Shown here in pieces: positions 1 to 11,086 of a stretch of DNA of 64,000 nucleotides. The translations under genes and the position numbers were made by a program. Origin of the DNA: an uncultured Sphingobacteriales bacterium (GTDB lineage: Bacteria > Bacteroidota > Bacteroidia > Chitinophagales > Chitinophagaceae); NCBI GenBank assembly GCA_946479435.1, contig CAMLFX010000002.1:1-64000 (forward strand). The letters are read 5' to 3'. Each line of letters begins with the position of its first letter. Position 1 is the first letter of the stretch. The notes under the pieces were generated by a model. It saw only the letters and a program-made list of their open reading frames with translations. It made no database searches and was not told the DNA's origin.

Positions 1-1193
1 ACAATATAGGTGATTGAAACCATTTCATCCCTATACATCTCAATAGGTAGTGACAAGGCTAAGGCCACAGATATGCCACCACGTAGCCCTCCCCAAGTGA
101 GCGTTCCTATGGCATGTCTTTCAAAAGAAACAAACTTAAATTTCTTCAAAATAGTTACCGGTATTGCAACAGATATAAAACGCGCCACAAGAACAATAAA
201 TACAGTTATTATACCAATGCGAAATATGAGGCTATCCCATTGAACCACTAACATTTCAAGCCCTATAAGAAGGAATAATATTGCGTTTAATATCTCGTCG
301 ATTAGTTCCCAAAATTTCCCAAGATAATCCCTTGTAACATCAGACATCCCTAACTCTTTACCTTTATTACCAGTTATTATACCAGCTACAACCATTGCAA
401 GCGGACCAGAAATATGCAATGCATTTGCTAATGTGTAGCCCCCCATCACTATTGCCAATGTTATCAATACTTCTACCTGATAATTATCTACCGATTTTAG
501 TAATAAAAAACCAACATAGCCAAGCAAACCACCATATAGCAAGCCACCACCTGCTTCCCTCAAAAACAAAACTGCCATATCTAAGCCTGAAACATTATCG
601 ATGCCAACATGTGCTATTTCTAAAATAGTAAGAAATATCACTACCCCTACACCATCATTAAATAAAGACTCACCAGCTATCTTCATTTCTAAAGACGATG
701 GGATTTTAGCTTTACGTAGAATGCCAAGTACGGCAATAGGATCTGTTGGTGAAATAAGCGCCCCAAATAATAAGCAATAAATAAAATCTACATCTTTTGC
801 GAATAAATGGAATAATAGATACATAAACCCGCCAACCAATATAGTAGAAATAAAAGTGCCGACAGTAGCAAGGGCTATAACAGGTAGTCTTTCTTGTTTT
901 AAACTCGATGCATTTATATGAATAGCTCCAGCAAATAATAAAAAGCTAAGCATCATATTTATCAATAGCTCATAAAAATCAAGTGTTTTTACCATTGCTA
1001 CGATCGGTTGAAATAAATGCGGCGCTACATTGCCTGTCAACACTACAACTAAAGAACTTATCATAGATAACACCATAATGCCGATAGTTGATGGCAGCTT
1101 GATAAAACGACAATTTATATAACTAAAAATAGCAGCGATAGAAACAATTATAGTTATAATGGTATATAAATGCATAGGTAAGCTTATAAACAT
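1..1193 (-). CDS. NhaP-type (CPA1) Na+/H+ antiporter, C-terminus cut by window edge
   Basis: Inner-membrane cation/proton antiporter. About 397 residues are visible; the reading frame stays open to the left edge, so the C-terminus is missing. Hydrophobic segments fill the length. CPA1 signatures are present: ISPTDPIAVLGIL, then GESLFNDGVGVVIF with the paired polar residues of the ion site, and a later LTWGGLRGGISVALALSLP. The chosen ATG at 1193 gives a first membrane segment starting about residue 8; an ATG at 1175 is an equal alternative. It is followed at distance by nhaA on the other strand, so the two antiporters are neighbours but not one operon. The family is clear; the transported ion (Na+, K+ or other) is not. 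Confidence 0.9.
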   Translation of the reverse strand, partial: MFISLPMHLYTIITIIVSIAAIFSYINCRFIKLPSTIGIMVLSMISSLVVVLTGNVAPHLFQPIVAMVKTLDFYELLINMMLSFLLFAGAIHINASSLKQERLPVIALATVGTFISTILVGGFMYLLFHLFAKDVDFIYCLLFGALISPTDPIAVLGILRKAKIPSSLEMKIAGESLFNDGVGVVIFLTILEIAHVGIDNVSGLDMAVLFLREAGGGLLYGGLLGYVGFLLLKSVDNYQVEVLITLAIVMGGYTLANALHISGPLAMVVAGIITGNKGKELGMSDVTRDYLGKFWELIDEILNAILFLLIGLEMLVVQWDSLIFRIGIITVFIVLVARFISVAIPVTILKKFKFVSFERHAIGTLTWGGLRGGISVALALSLPIEMYRDEMVSITYI

Positions 1194-1240
1194 AGTCTCT
1201 GTAATAGCAGAGGTATGCGTAAATATAGTAGGTAATGAAT

Positions 1241-2176
1241 TTACTTATATTCCTTATTTGTTTTACGATAAATAATATCTCTATGCATTTCTTTTACAGG
1301 ATTTCCTTCCACAAATGTTAAGATATCAGTAATGTTATTTAGCTTGTCATATTTATATGTATAACTAATCCTCTGTTCACTTTCATTAGCAAACACATGT
1401 TCTTCAATTACCTTATCTTTTTCATATTTGTATGTCCTGTAATCATCTACTTTCTTATCGCCATTCATTATCATCGACTCAATGATGTGGCCATTGGAAT
1501 CGATAAGACTACTATGCATACTAATACATGAGTCGTTGGCATTATATAAGTATTTCGTAAAATAAATATTTCCGCTATTCTTATGTTCTGTTATTATTAC
1601 GTTTCTTGAAACTTTCTGTAGCAGATCATTTAGTAAAATAATTTCTTTACTTGAGCTGGCAGGATCGTAGGTAATTTTCAGCATATTGTCGATATTGTTA
1701 TCAGCATCCTTCTTTCTGATAGTAAAAAGGCTATCGTTAGCGTAAGTATAAGTAATTCGTTGTGATATTTTGTGCGTCCTATCAAACATCACCTTCTCTT
1801 TTACCTTGTTTTTTCTATCATATACTATGCTTACTGAATCTATACGTTTATCAGTTTTAAAACAGGCGTATGAAGTCAATCTGCGATTTACAAAATGATA
1901 ATTAATGATATCAGTCTTCTTGTCATTATCTCCAAAATGCTTTTCTGATTTTTTTATTAGCAATCCATTTCTATTAAACGTCATAGTTCGCTCCATCTTT
2001 TCATTCTTTATTCCATTTTCTATATCAAAGTAATATTCATTAATACTTGCTATTCGCCCAATAAATAAAAGATTATCAGAAGTTATTCCGTTTGGTACAA
2101 CACTCCATTCCTGTGCAAAACAGTCATTTTTAGAATTCAATAAAATCAGAAATATCAAAATTGTAAATTGTCTCAT
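1241..2176 (-). CDS. Secreted hypothetical protein with repeated strand-turn motifs
   Basis: 311 residues. The N-terminus is a signal peptide (MRQFTILIFLILLNS..CFAQ). The rest has recurring segments of the form aromatic-x-x-x-G/N followed by charged strands (for example FNRNGLLIKKSEKHF and SLIDSNGHIIES), as in secreted Bacteroidota proteins with YD/RHS-like beta repeats. No catalytic motif is visible and I do not recognise a function. The secreted hypothetical at 23682-24416 has a similar build (signal peptide, short Tyr-rich strands), which may be distant kinship. It is divergent from nhaA with a 223-bp gap. Confidence 0.7.
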   Translation of the reverse strand: MRQFTILIFLILLNSKNDCFAQEWSVVPNGITSDNLLFIGRIASINEYYFDIENGIKNEKMERTMTFNRNGLLIKKSEKHFGDNDKKTDIINYHFVNRRLTSYACFKTDKRIDSVSIVYDRKNKVKEKVMFDRTHKISQRITYTYANDSLFTIRKKDADNNIDNMLKITYDPASSSKEIILLNDLLQKVSRNVIITEHKNSGNIYFTKYLYNANDSCISMHSSLIDSNGHIIESMIMNGDKKVDDYRTYKYEKDKVIEEHVFANESEQRISYTYKYDKLNNITDILTFVEGNPVKEMHRDIIYRKTNKEYK

Positions 2177-2340
2177 ACTTACTTTTAAACATGCGCTAAA
2201 AAAGAATATGCAAACATCATGGCAATAAAAGCAAATTCATTTATGAATCTTACACTCTTTGCATAAGGTTGTCGTATCTTATGCGTCGTATATCTTCTAT
2301 AGGGTTGTTTCAAAGATAGTTAACACAGGTCACAACACTA

Positions 2341-2368
2341 TTGCTTAAAATGAATAGAATTATATTTG
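2341..2368 (+). promoter_or_regulatory. Promoter of nhaA
   Basis: TTG at 2341-2343, 17 bp, then TATATTTG at 2361-2368 matches the Bacteroidota -33/-7 promoter (TTG and TAnnTTTG). The nhaA ATG lies 31 bp downstream. No tandem Crp-type sites at the regulon spacing are found here, so nhaA looks constitutive or separately controlled. A small inverted repeat GCATAAG/CTTATGC at 2261-2267/2278-2284 lies upstream, of unknown role. Confidence 0.6.
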
Positions 2369-2399
2369 CTACTCATCACGCGCAGGAAATTAACAAAGC

Positions 2400-3710
2400 A
2401 TGGATAAATCACCTATTGAAAAAATATTGCAACCTGTCAGTAAATTCATTCATCAGGAATTTACTGGGGGTATAATACTGTTCATTAGTGTTGTTATAGC
2501 TATACTTTGGGCAAATATTTCACAATCAGGTTACCATAATTTTTGGGATACCAAGTTTGTTATCAGCCTAGGTGGAAAAGGCATCAATGCACCACTACAT
2601 GCTTGGATTAACGATGGATTAATGGCACTTTTTTTCTTTGTCATTGGGCTCGAACTAAAGCGAGAATTCATTGCGGGAGAACTATCAACTTATAAAAAGG
2701 CTATACTGCCAATGGTAGCGGCATTTGGAGGCATGTTGGCACCAGCACTTATATATGCTGTCATTAATAAAGGCGAACCCTCAATAAATGGATGGGGAAT
2801 TCCGATGGCTACAGACATTGCTTTCGCACTCGCCATATTATCCTTAGCAGGCAAGCATATACCCTATTCTCTCAAAGTATTTTTATCTGCGCTTGCAGTC
2901 GCCGACGATTTAGGAGCAGTGCTTGTTATCGCTTTTTTTTATACAGCCCACATTGCCATCATACCGTTGCTTATAGCCAGTTCTTTATTGCTTTTCCTTT
3001 TTATAGGAAACCTGTTGGGTGTAAGAAGCATTATATTTTACCTCATTATAGGTATTATAATATGGATATGCTTCCTTGCATCAGGAGTACATGCTACTAT
3101 GGCTGGCGTGTTGGTTGCATTTATGATACCAGCACGTACAAAAATTGATGAGAAGAATTTTGTTGAAAATGTACGCCTATATTCAGAAAAATTTGAATTG
3201 GCAATTCCGCAACAAGGTACATTGATAACCAGTGAGCAACACCAGACAATAGAAAAAATAAAGCAATTAAGTACCGATGCCGAAACCCCTCTTCAAAAAG
3301 TAGAGTACGCATTACACCCATGGGTAGCATTTGTCATTATGCCATTATTTGCATTAGCGAATGCCGGTATGCATATCGACAGCAGTTTTATTACTTCATT
3401 GAACAACCCTGTAAGTATGGGTGTTATTACAGGCCTTATAGTTGGCAAATTTGTTGGAGTATTATTATTCACCTGGCTTATGGTACAATTTAAAATAGCA
3501 GTATTACCAACGCACGTGACGTGGAAGCATATAACAGGCATAGCAATGCTGGCAGGTGTCGGCTTCACTATGTCTTTATTTGTTACAGGGCTTGCTTTTA
3601 AAGATGCTAATATGATAGATGATGCGAAATATGGTATATTACTAGCCTCGCTAGTTGCAGGCATAGCTGGAACGATTGTTTTACGAAGGCAACCAGTAGT
3701 AAACGAGTAA
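2400..3710 (+). CDS. nhaA: Na+/H+ antiporter NhaA
   Basis: Sodium/proton exchanger of the inner membrane, used for Na+ and alkaline-pH homeostasis. 436 residues, about 12 membrane segments. Family motifs: GLELKREFIAGELS near residue 83, MATDIAFALAIL with D139, and ALAVADDLGA with D169 and D170. These match the D133/D163/D164 ion-binding and gating acids of the E. coli protein. A soluble insert at residues about 245-300, rich in Glu/Lys, separates the two membrane halves and explains the length (E. coli has 388). The start at 2400 follows a good -33/-7 promoter with a leader of about 28 nt. Confidence 0.97.
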   Translation: MDKSPIEKILQPVSKFIHQEFTGGIILFISVVIAILWANISQSGYHNFWDTKFVISLGGKGINAPLHAWINDGLMALFFFVIGLELKREFIAGELSTYKKAILPMVAAFGGMLAPALIYAVINKGEPSINGWGIPMATDIAFALAILSLAGKHIPYSLKVFLSALAVADDLGAVLVIAFFYTAHIAIIPLLIASSLLLFLFIGNLLGVRSIIFYLIIGIIIWICFLASGVHATMAGVLVAFMIPARTKIDEKNFVENVRLYSEKFELAIPQQGTLITSEQHQTIEKIKQLSTDAETPLQKVEYALHPWVAFVIMPLFALANAGMHIDSSFITSLNNPVSMGVITGLIVGKFVGVLLFTWLMVQFKIAVLPTHVTWKHITGIAMLAGVGFTMSLFVTGLAFKDANMIDDAKYGILLASLVAGIAGTIVLRRQPVVNE

Positions 3711-3748
3711 GTTATTAATGTCTTGCAGCCAATTTTAATATATAGTAT

Positions 3749-5278
3749 ATGATAGAACAGGTAGAAATAGGATCCCTTCATATTGAAGATTATCAGCAAC
3801 TTCTCGATGCAATGAAAGCTTCATATCCTGGCTGGCAAGGTGGATTCTGGACTTTGAAATCTATCGAAAACCTTATTAACCGTTTTCCTGAAGGACAAAT
3901 TGTCATTAAAATGGGCGGTATAGTAGTGGGTTGTGCGCTATCCATAATAGTTAATTATAAAAAATTTGGAGATGGTCATAACTATAAACAAATAACAGGT
4001 AACTATACGTTTAACACACACGACCCTAAAGGTGATGTGCTTTATGGTATAGAAATATTTATTCATCCTGATTACAGAGGGCTACGGCTTGGCAGAAGGT
4101 TATATGATGCACGTAAGGACTTATGCGAAAACCTAAATCTTAGGGCTATAATATTTGGTGGGCGCTTACCCAATTACCATTTACATTCAAGTGAGTTAAC
4201 ACCCAAACAGTATATTCAAAAAGTAAAAAATAAGGAGATATACGACCCCGTTTTGTCTTTCCAGCTGGCAAATGATTTTCATGTTAAGAAAGTTCTGAAA
4301 AACTATATGCCAGAAGACGAACAGAGTATGGAATATGCAACTTTATTGCAATGGTTCAATGTATATTACGTTTCTGAAGCAAGGAATTTATTCAATGTCA
4401 AAACAGATGTTCGTATTGGCCTGATACAATGGCAAATGCGCTTGTATAGTGATTTGGACGAAATGTTTAGTCAAGTAGAATATTTTATTGACTCTGTTTC
4501 AGCATATAAAAGCGATTTTGCTGTTTTACCCGAATTGTTTAATGGCCCATTACTTGCCGACTTTAACCATTTATCCGAAGCTGAAGCTATGCGGGAATTA
4601 GCTGGTTTTACACCAGAAATGAAAGTACGCTTCCAAGAGTTAGCTATCCGATACAATGTAAACATTGTAACAGGCAGCCTGCCAAGTATTGAAAATGGGG
4701 TATTAAAAAATATTGGCTTTCTCTGCCATCGCAACGGTTCAATTGATACTTATGAAAAAATACATATTACTCCAGATGAAGCAAAACATTGGGGAATACG
4801 TGGCGGCAATGCACTAAAGGTTTTCGATACAGATGCCGGCCGGGTAGGTATTCTTATCTGTTATGATGTTGAATTCCCTGAACTTCCAAGATTACTGGCC
4901 GAGCAAGGAATGCAAATATTATTTGTACCGTTTCTTACCGACACTCAAAATGCATATATGCGCGTGCGCCTATGTGCACAGGCCCGTGCTATTGAGAATG
5001 AATGTTTTGTAGCTATTACAGGAAGTGTAGGTAATCTACCCAAAGTGGAGAATATGGATATACAATATTCTCAGGCAGCGGTCTTTACCCCCAGCGATTT
5101 CGCTTTCCCATCAAATTGTATAAAAAGCGAAGCAACACCTAATACGGAAATGATACTTATTGCAGAAGTTGATCTTTCACTGCTTGATGAGCTGCATAGT
5201 TATGGAAGCGTACGTAACTTAAAAGACCGACGTACAGATTTTTATGAATTAAAGCTTAAAAACAATAACAACAAATAA
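3749..5278 (+). CDS. GNAT acetyltransferase fused to a carbon-nitrogen hydrolase (nitrilase fold)
   Basis: 509 residues, two domains. Residues 1-200 form a GNAT acetyltransferase; the acetyl-CoA loop region is HPDYRGLRLGRRLYDARK near 107-124. Residues about 220-500 form a nitrilase-superfamily amidase with the Glu-Lys-Cys triad visible: E262 in PELFNG, K337 in YEKIHI and C371 in ICYDVEFPE. This fusion is a known family in Bacteroidota and Proteobacteria, with natural substrate unsettled; amide hydrolysis plus N-acetylation of an amine is inferred from the domains. It starts 38 bp after nhaA on the same strand and may be read from the same transcript. Confidence 0.93.
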   Translation: MIEQVEIGSLHIEDYQQLLDAMKASYPGWQGGFWTLKSIENLINRFPEGQIVIKMGGIVVGCALSIIVNYKKFGDGHNYKQITGNYTFNTHDPKGDVLYGIEIFIHPDYRGLRLGRRLYDARKDLCENLNLRAIIFGGRLPNYHLHSSELTPKQYIQKVKNKEIYDPVLSFQLANDFHVKKVLKNYMPEDEQSMEYATLLQWFNVYYVSEARNLFNVKTDVRIGLIQWQMRLYSDLDEMFSQVEYFIDSVSAYKSDFAVLPELFNGPLLADFNHLSEAEAMRELAGFTPEMKVRFQELAIRYNVNIVTGSLPSIENGVLKNIGFLCHRNGSIDTYEKIHITPDEAKHWGIRGGNALKVFDTDAGRVGILICYDVEFPELPRLLAEQGMQILFVPFLTDTQNAYMRVRLCAQARAIENECFVAITGSVGNLPKVENMDIQYSQAAVFTPSDFAFPSNCIKSEATPNTEMILIAEVDLSLLDELHSYGSVRNLKDRRTDFYELKLKNNNNK

Positions 5279-5280
5279 AC

Positions 5281-5310
5281 GCTAATAAATCACTAATTGT
5301 TTGATTTAGC
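5281..5310. terminator. Weak hairpin between convergent genes
   Basis: GCTAA.TAAATCA on the left pairs with TGATTTAGC on the right, with a small bulge and a short loop. It lies just after the GNAT-nitrilase stop and before the 3' end of the DUF4256 gene on the other strand. There is no strong T run, so termination is plausible but not certain. Confidence 0.3.
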
Positions 5311-5397
5311 AGATATAAAAATCTACGTTGATTACAAGTATATTTATTAACTTACTGAAACGTAGTACACCGATCGAATACACATCAGGCGTAAAAT

Positions 5398-5967
5398 TTA
5401 TATTTTAAGCAGGCCACGGAATCCTCTGGCAGCATAATAAGATTCTGCTCCGTTATGATATACAAACACATTATTGTAACGACGATCACAAAACAATGCA
5501 CCGCCAAGTTTTCTAATGCTATCGGGTGTTACAATCCAACTTGATGTTTTTAAATCGAAACTTCCAAGTTTTTGTAAGTTGCGGTACTGATCTTCCGTTA
5601 AAAGATCAATACCCATATCTGCAGCCATTTCAACAGCGCTATTCGCTGGTTTATGTTCTTTTCTCGACTCTAAGGCTTCATGATCGTAGCAAATGCTTCT
5701 ACGGCCTTTAGGGCTTTCAGCCGAACAATCACAGAAAATGTATTCATCCTTTTTTTTATCATAGCCTATAATATCGGGTTCGCCACCAGTTATTTCCATT
5801 TCGTTCAGCGACCACAATTTTTCAGAATTAGTTTTCAACCTTGCTTCCACTTCAGCCCATTGAATTGCTTTATGGAGTTTCATATTTTTCTCAAAACGGA
5901 CTTTCAGTATTTTTAATAGTTCGTCTTGCTGCCGTTGTGAAAGCGTATTAGTTTTGTTCATATCCAA
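5398..5967 (-). CDS. DUF4256 family protein
   Basis: 189 residues, the usual length for this soluble family of unknown function. Typical segments are visible: ITGGEPDIIGYD, EYIFCDCSAESPKGRRS, and a C-terminal GGALFCDRRYNNVFVYHNGAESYYAARGF split by charged turns. No catalytic residue can be assigned. It is the last gene of a five-gene minus-strand operon starting at the ArsR gene at 7769, with a 29-bp gap to the gene before it. Such proteins often sit beside SRPBCC, DoxX and YdeI genes in Bacteroidota, as here. Confidence 0.85.
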   Translation of the reverse strand: MDMNKTNTLSQRQQDELLKILKVRFEKNMKLHKAIQWAEVEARLKTNSEKLWSLNEMEITGGEPDIIGYDKKKDEYIFCDCSAESPKGRRSICYDHEALESRKEHKPANSAVEMAADMGIDLLTEDQYRNLQKLGSFDLKTSSWIVTPDSIRKLGGALFCDRRYNNVFVYHNGAESYYAARGFRGLLKI

Positions 5968-5996
5968 AGAAGGTTTTCTATTATTAAAATGAACTA

Positions 5997-6575
5997 TTAG
6001 TCATTTAATCCTTTACCATCTAGTATTTGCGGTATACTTTTTTCAATTCGCAACAGCCGTGTCTTAGACTGTTTAGGCGCAGCAAAAAAAAGAACATAAG
6101 CTCTTTGTCTTCCCGGCGTTAATGCTTCAAATGCTGTTTTAAGATTCCGGTCTTTCTCTAAAACTCTTTGAAATTCTTCAGGGACCTTAAATTCTACGGT
6201 CTTTTTATATTCCACTTTCAAGCCCAGTTGCTCAATTTTTATAGCCTCTTTTATATATGCATTAACCGCCGTAGCCTTTTGGTCAACCTCGTGTACTCTT
6301 GTAAACCTAACCTGGCGGGCCGCTTGTACATTTTCAGTTTGCTGTATTAGTATACCTTTAGGGTCCTGAAGTAATGCTCCTTTGAAGAAAAGCAATGCAC
6401 AATATTCTTTGAACACATGTATCAGCACTATATTGTTTCCTTCATAAACATAGCAGGGACAACCCCACTTCAATACTTCTTCCAACCCACTATCCGTAAC
6501 TATAGTTCTTAACTTTTTTATCTCTTCCCGCCATCTGCCATTTTTATTAAAATAAAAATCAACTTTAGCATTCAT
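5997..6575 (-). CDS. YdeI/OmpD-associated family protein with DUF1801-like domain
   Basis: 192 residues. The N-terminal part (about 1-110) is a DUF1801/YdhG-like domain (KWGCPCYVYEGNNIVLIHVFKEYCALLFFKGALL, in two runs). The C-terminal part, with VPEEFQRVLEKDRNLKTAFEALTPGRQRAYV, is the YdeI/OmdA helical motif. The family has been linked to bacteriocin or antibiotic protection in some hosts, but biochemistry is lacking. It is fourth in the ArsR-led operon, 8 bp after the DoxX gene, so co-expression is likely. Confidence 0.88.
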   Translation of the reverse strand: MNAKVDFYFNKNGRWREEIKKLRTIVTDSGLEEVLKWGCPCYVYEGNNIVLIHVFKEYCALLFFKGALLQDPKGILIQQTENVQAARQVRFTRVHEVDQKATAVNAYIKEAIKIEQLGLKVEYKKTVEFKVPEEFQRVLEKDRNLKTAFEALTPGRQRAYVLFFAAPKQSKTRLLRIEKSIPQILDGKGLND

Positions 6576-6583
6576 CGTTCTAC

Positions 6584-6976
6584 TTATTGGTTAACTAAAA
6601 CAATTTTTCTTCCTACCGGCCTTAAATACCAAGATACCACAATAAGAACTAATAATAGTACTGAAGGAAATATTTCACTTACAGGATCTCCGACAGCAAT
6701 ATGCGAAAATAAAGCTCCCGACATAACAAAGAAAAAACCTGCATAGGCCCATTCCTTCAGCAATGGATATTTAGGAATAAGCAAAGCTATAGCACCTAAA
6801 ATTTTCCAAACACCTAATATAGTTAACAGATAAACAGGATAGCCTAAATGTATAATACTATCCACCCCACCTGTGCCATCTTTTTGTTTTAATAATTGTA
6901 TTGCGCCAGTGGATACCATACCTAATGCCAGCCAGATTGTCGCTATCCAGTAAATTATTTTATTTCTCTTGGCCAT
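6584..6976 (-). CDS. DoxX family membrane protein
   Basis: 130 residues with four predicted membrane segments: YWIATIWLALGMVSTGAIQL, YPVYLLTILGVWKILGAIAL, YAGFFFVMSGALFSHIAV and VLLLVLIVVSWYL. This is the DoxX-like/DoxD arrangement. Family members have been tied to thiosulfate or quinone redox in a few organisms, but for this single-gene type the role is open. It lies 6 bp after the SRPBCC gene within the ArsR operon. Confidence 0.87.
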   Translation of the reverse strand: MAKRNKIIYWIATIWLALGMVSTGAIQLLKQKDGTGGVDSIIHLGYPVYLLTILGVWKILGAIALLIPKYPLLKEWAYAGFFFVMSGALFSHIAVGDPVSEIFPSVLLLVLIVVSWYLRPVGRKIVLVNQ

Positions 6977-6982
6977 GATACA

Positions 6983-7447
6983 TTATTTTAATTTGCCAAC
7001 AATATCTTCTATTCTGTTATGCGCCATATTTATGCCTTGCGCAAAGGGTAACTTTAATACCTGGTCGCGCTGAGCAGCAGATTCATATATTACATGCATC
7101 CTCAGCCTGCTTGTATCGTCAGTAATTTGCTCAAACTCATATATCTCAAGCTGAACACCCATAGGTGTATTGACCATTTCGAATGTTCTCGTGATTTTTG
7201 AATCAGGAACAAATTCATGAATTACGCCATTAAAAACGTGTTTATTTCCCTTTGGGTCAATTGTTTCAAATTGATAACTTCCATGCTTCTTACTCTCTAG
7301 TTTCAGCACTTTTGTGCCCATCCATTGCTCTATAATATCCGCTTCAACATAGGCTTTGAATAATAGCTCAATTGGCAAATCAAATTCTCTTGTGATTACA
7401 ATATCTTGCTTCCCTTCTTCTGCATTAATTTTTGTTTTCTGTTCCAT
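6983..7447 (-). CDS. SRPBCC (AHSA1-like) domain protein
   Basis: 154 residues in a START/SRPBCC fold of the AHSA1 group: ITREFDLPIELLFKAYVEAD near the start, IEQWMGTKVLKLESKKHGSY, then the C-terminal helix QGINMAHNRIEDIVGKL. Members form a hydrophobic ligand pocket; no ligand is known for this subgroup. It is directly after the ArsR gene with a single base between them, a pairing very common in Bacteria and usually transcribed as a unit. Confidence 0.9.
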   Translation of the reverse strand: MEQKTKINAEEGKQDIVITREFDLPIELLFKAYVEADIIEQWMGTKVLKLESKKHGSYQFETIDPKGNKHVFNGVIHEFVPDSKITRTFEMVNTPMGVQLEIYEFEQITDDTSRLRMHVIYESAAQRDQVLKLPFAQGINMAHNRIEDIVGKLK

Positions 7448-7448
7448 A

Positions 7449-7769
7449 TTATTTTGTTTTATATTTTTTCATTATTGATTCCAATTTATTGAATCTGCTA
7501 TCCCACATTTGGCGGAATGGTTCTATGAAGTCTGCTATTTCTTTCATCTTTTGAAGATTTAGGTAGTAGTAAATTTCTCTGCCGCTTTGCTGTTGTTCAA
7601 GCAGTTCGCACTCTGTGAGGATTTGCAGATGTTTAGAAACTGTTGGTCTTGCAGTATCGAAGTTTGATGCTATTGCACCGGCCGTCATAGCTTGAGAAGC
7701 GACCAACATAAGTATTGCCCTTCGTGTTGGATCGGCTATAGCCTGAAAAACATCTCGTCTCAAATTCAT
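7449..7769 (-). CDS. ArsR-family winged-helix repressor
   Basis: 106 residues. Dimeric winged-helix regulator: residues about 8-85 hold the DNA-binding domain, with [24 protein letters not shown] as helix-turn-helix and a wing at [13 protein letters not shown]. No Cys pair of the metal-sensing type is present, so this belongs to the non-metal SRPBCC-linked ArsR group whose inducer is unknown. It is the first gene of the operon 7769-5398. Two copies of a near-palindrome flank the -7 box upstream, which fits autorepression. Confidence 0.9.
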   Translation of the reverse strand: MNLRRDVFQAIADPTRRAILMLVASQAMTAGAIASNFDTARPTVSKHLQILTECELLEQQQSGREIYYYLNLQKMKEIADFIEPFRQMWDSRFNKLESIMKKYKTK

Positions 7770-7772
7770 TGT

Positions 7773-7818
7773 GTAGCTATTTGACTACAAATATATGCGT
7801 AGCTATTTAACTACGCAA
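7773..7818 (-). promoter_or_regulatory. Promoter of the ArsR operon with two operator copies
   Basis: Read on the minus strand: TTG (7818-7816), 20 bp, then TATATTTG (7795-7788), a near-ideal Bacteroidota promoter. Two copies of a 16-bp near-palindrome, on the plus strand GTAGCTATTTGACTAC at 7773-7788 and GTAGCTATTTAACTAC at 7799-7814, lie 26 bp apart. One fills the -33/-7 spacer and the other starts at the -7 box and covers the transcription start. This is the classic position for a repressor, so the ArsR protein is the inferred ligand. Confidence 0.7.
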
Positions 7819-8034
7819 ATTTTTTATAAAAATTTACGTATTAGTCAGAACAAGCAACGTTAAAAACGTCTTGGCGCCTGTCGTAAATAATATCAACAAT
7901 ATTTGATGGGAGTATTATGTATAAAGGGAAAGAGCTTATAATACAACTATTTGTCCATAGCAACAGAAGAGCTCTGATGCTGGTAAAACTTGTGACTATG
8001 CTATTTAATCTTCTTATATGTCTGAGTAGTTATC

Positions 8035-8081
8035 ACGAATGTCCCAGATGAGTTAAGTTTTGCCTCATCTGGGACATTCGT
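8035..8081. repeat. Perfect 18-bp inverted repeat with 11-nt loop
   Basis: ACGAATGTCCCAGATGAG at 8035-8052 is exactly complementary to 8064-8081. It lies in a 521-bp gene-poor stretch (7770-8291) between the ArsR promoter and the 3' end of katG. No T run follows on either strand, so it is not a standard terminator. It could be a processed remnant of a mobile element or a long-range terminator for katG. Apart from the ArsR operators I see no supported gene in 7819-8291. Confidence 0.6.
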
Positions 8082-8291
8082 TATTTCAACTATATCCATT
8101 GTATCCGGGTTGTTGGTGTATGCAATGGTTAGCTTAGTCTCTCTTTAGCACCATACAGGTGACTTTCATTGATATGAGTTTGCATAAAATTATGATCCAA
8201 TTTGAAATTATAACAAATGCAATAAATATGTGCAAATTATGAGCTGTGGCATTCAGTGCCTGATCTATCTATTTATAACTGTTACCCTATA

Positions 8292-10571
<2,280 letters not shown>

Positions 10572-10739
10572 CTATAATTTTTTAACTATTATGTAAACAT
10601 TTATAAGTTCACTGCCGTCGCAGTATTGAATAATAGACGTCGAAGAATGAAAAATTACTGCAATTGGTTTATTTTTTTCATAGTTAAAATCTATCGTCAT
10701 ATCGCAATACAAGGTTTATATGCTATACTTCTCTTAATA

Positions 10740-10907
10740 TCAGAGCGGCAGGTAACCATGTTGGATCAGCATACGATGCATTTCAGTTAGTACCAATGCG
10801 ATAATCTCCTTCAAGTAGCGCCAACCGAAGAGCAAGGCCAACCCCGTTATTGCCCATTCAGCCATTTCGTAAAGCGTATCTTTTGAAATTAATGAGGCCC
10901 ATTCCAT
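10740..10907 (-). CDS. Possible small membrane protein (55 aa)
   Basis: The frame reads MEWASLISKDTLYEMAEWAI, then a hydrophobic stretch (TGLALLFGWRYLKEIIALVL) and a short polar tail. One membrane helix is likely. It matches no family I know. The start at 10907 (rather than 10967) is chosen because the hydrophobic unit begins just after it. The regulated promoter at 11087-11152 points toward it across about 180 bp. It could also be chance. Confidence 0.3.
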   Translation of the reverse strand: MEWASLISKDTLYEMAEWAITGLALLFGWRYLKEIIALVLTEMHRMLIQHGYLPL

Positions 10908-11042
10908 AATATTGATGATTAAAGTGGTAATGCTTATTTTGTTCCGGTATGCGAGTATTTGCATCAACTCTTTTCTGGTGCTGGCTCAAGTTCAAGTATT
11001 GATATAACAAATTAGGCTTGGTGTTGCAAGCATTTACAGGCA

Positions 11043-11081
11043 TCAGGTCACCTCATTTTTATTTTTGCCTTCCTCGCACAT
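11043..11081 (-). other. 12-codon ORF, apparent truncated copy of the 59692 small gene
   Basis: ATG 5 nt after a -7-like box, peptide MCEEGKNKNEVT then stop. The start and its promoter align with those of the 63-residue gene at 59501-59692 (MSKESKKRLPE): the DNA from about 11069 to 11152 resembles 59680-59762, well beyond the protein-binding sites. This suggests a duplicated locus whose coding part has decayed here, or a regulatory leader peptide. Confidence 0.35.
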
Positions 11082-11086
11082 AGATA

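Noticed and set aside
7917..8051. 44-codon plus-strand ORF (MYKGKELIIQLF..)
   Set aside because: No homology, no good promoter, and it ends inside the 18-bp inverted repeat; looks like chance.
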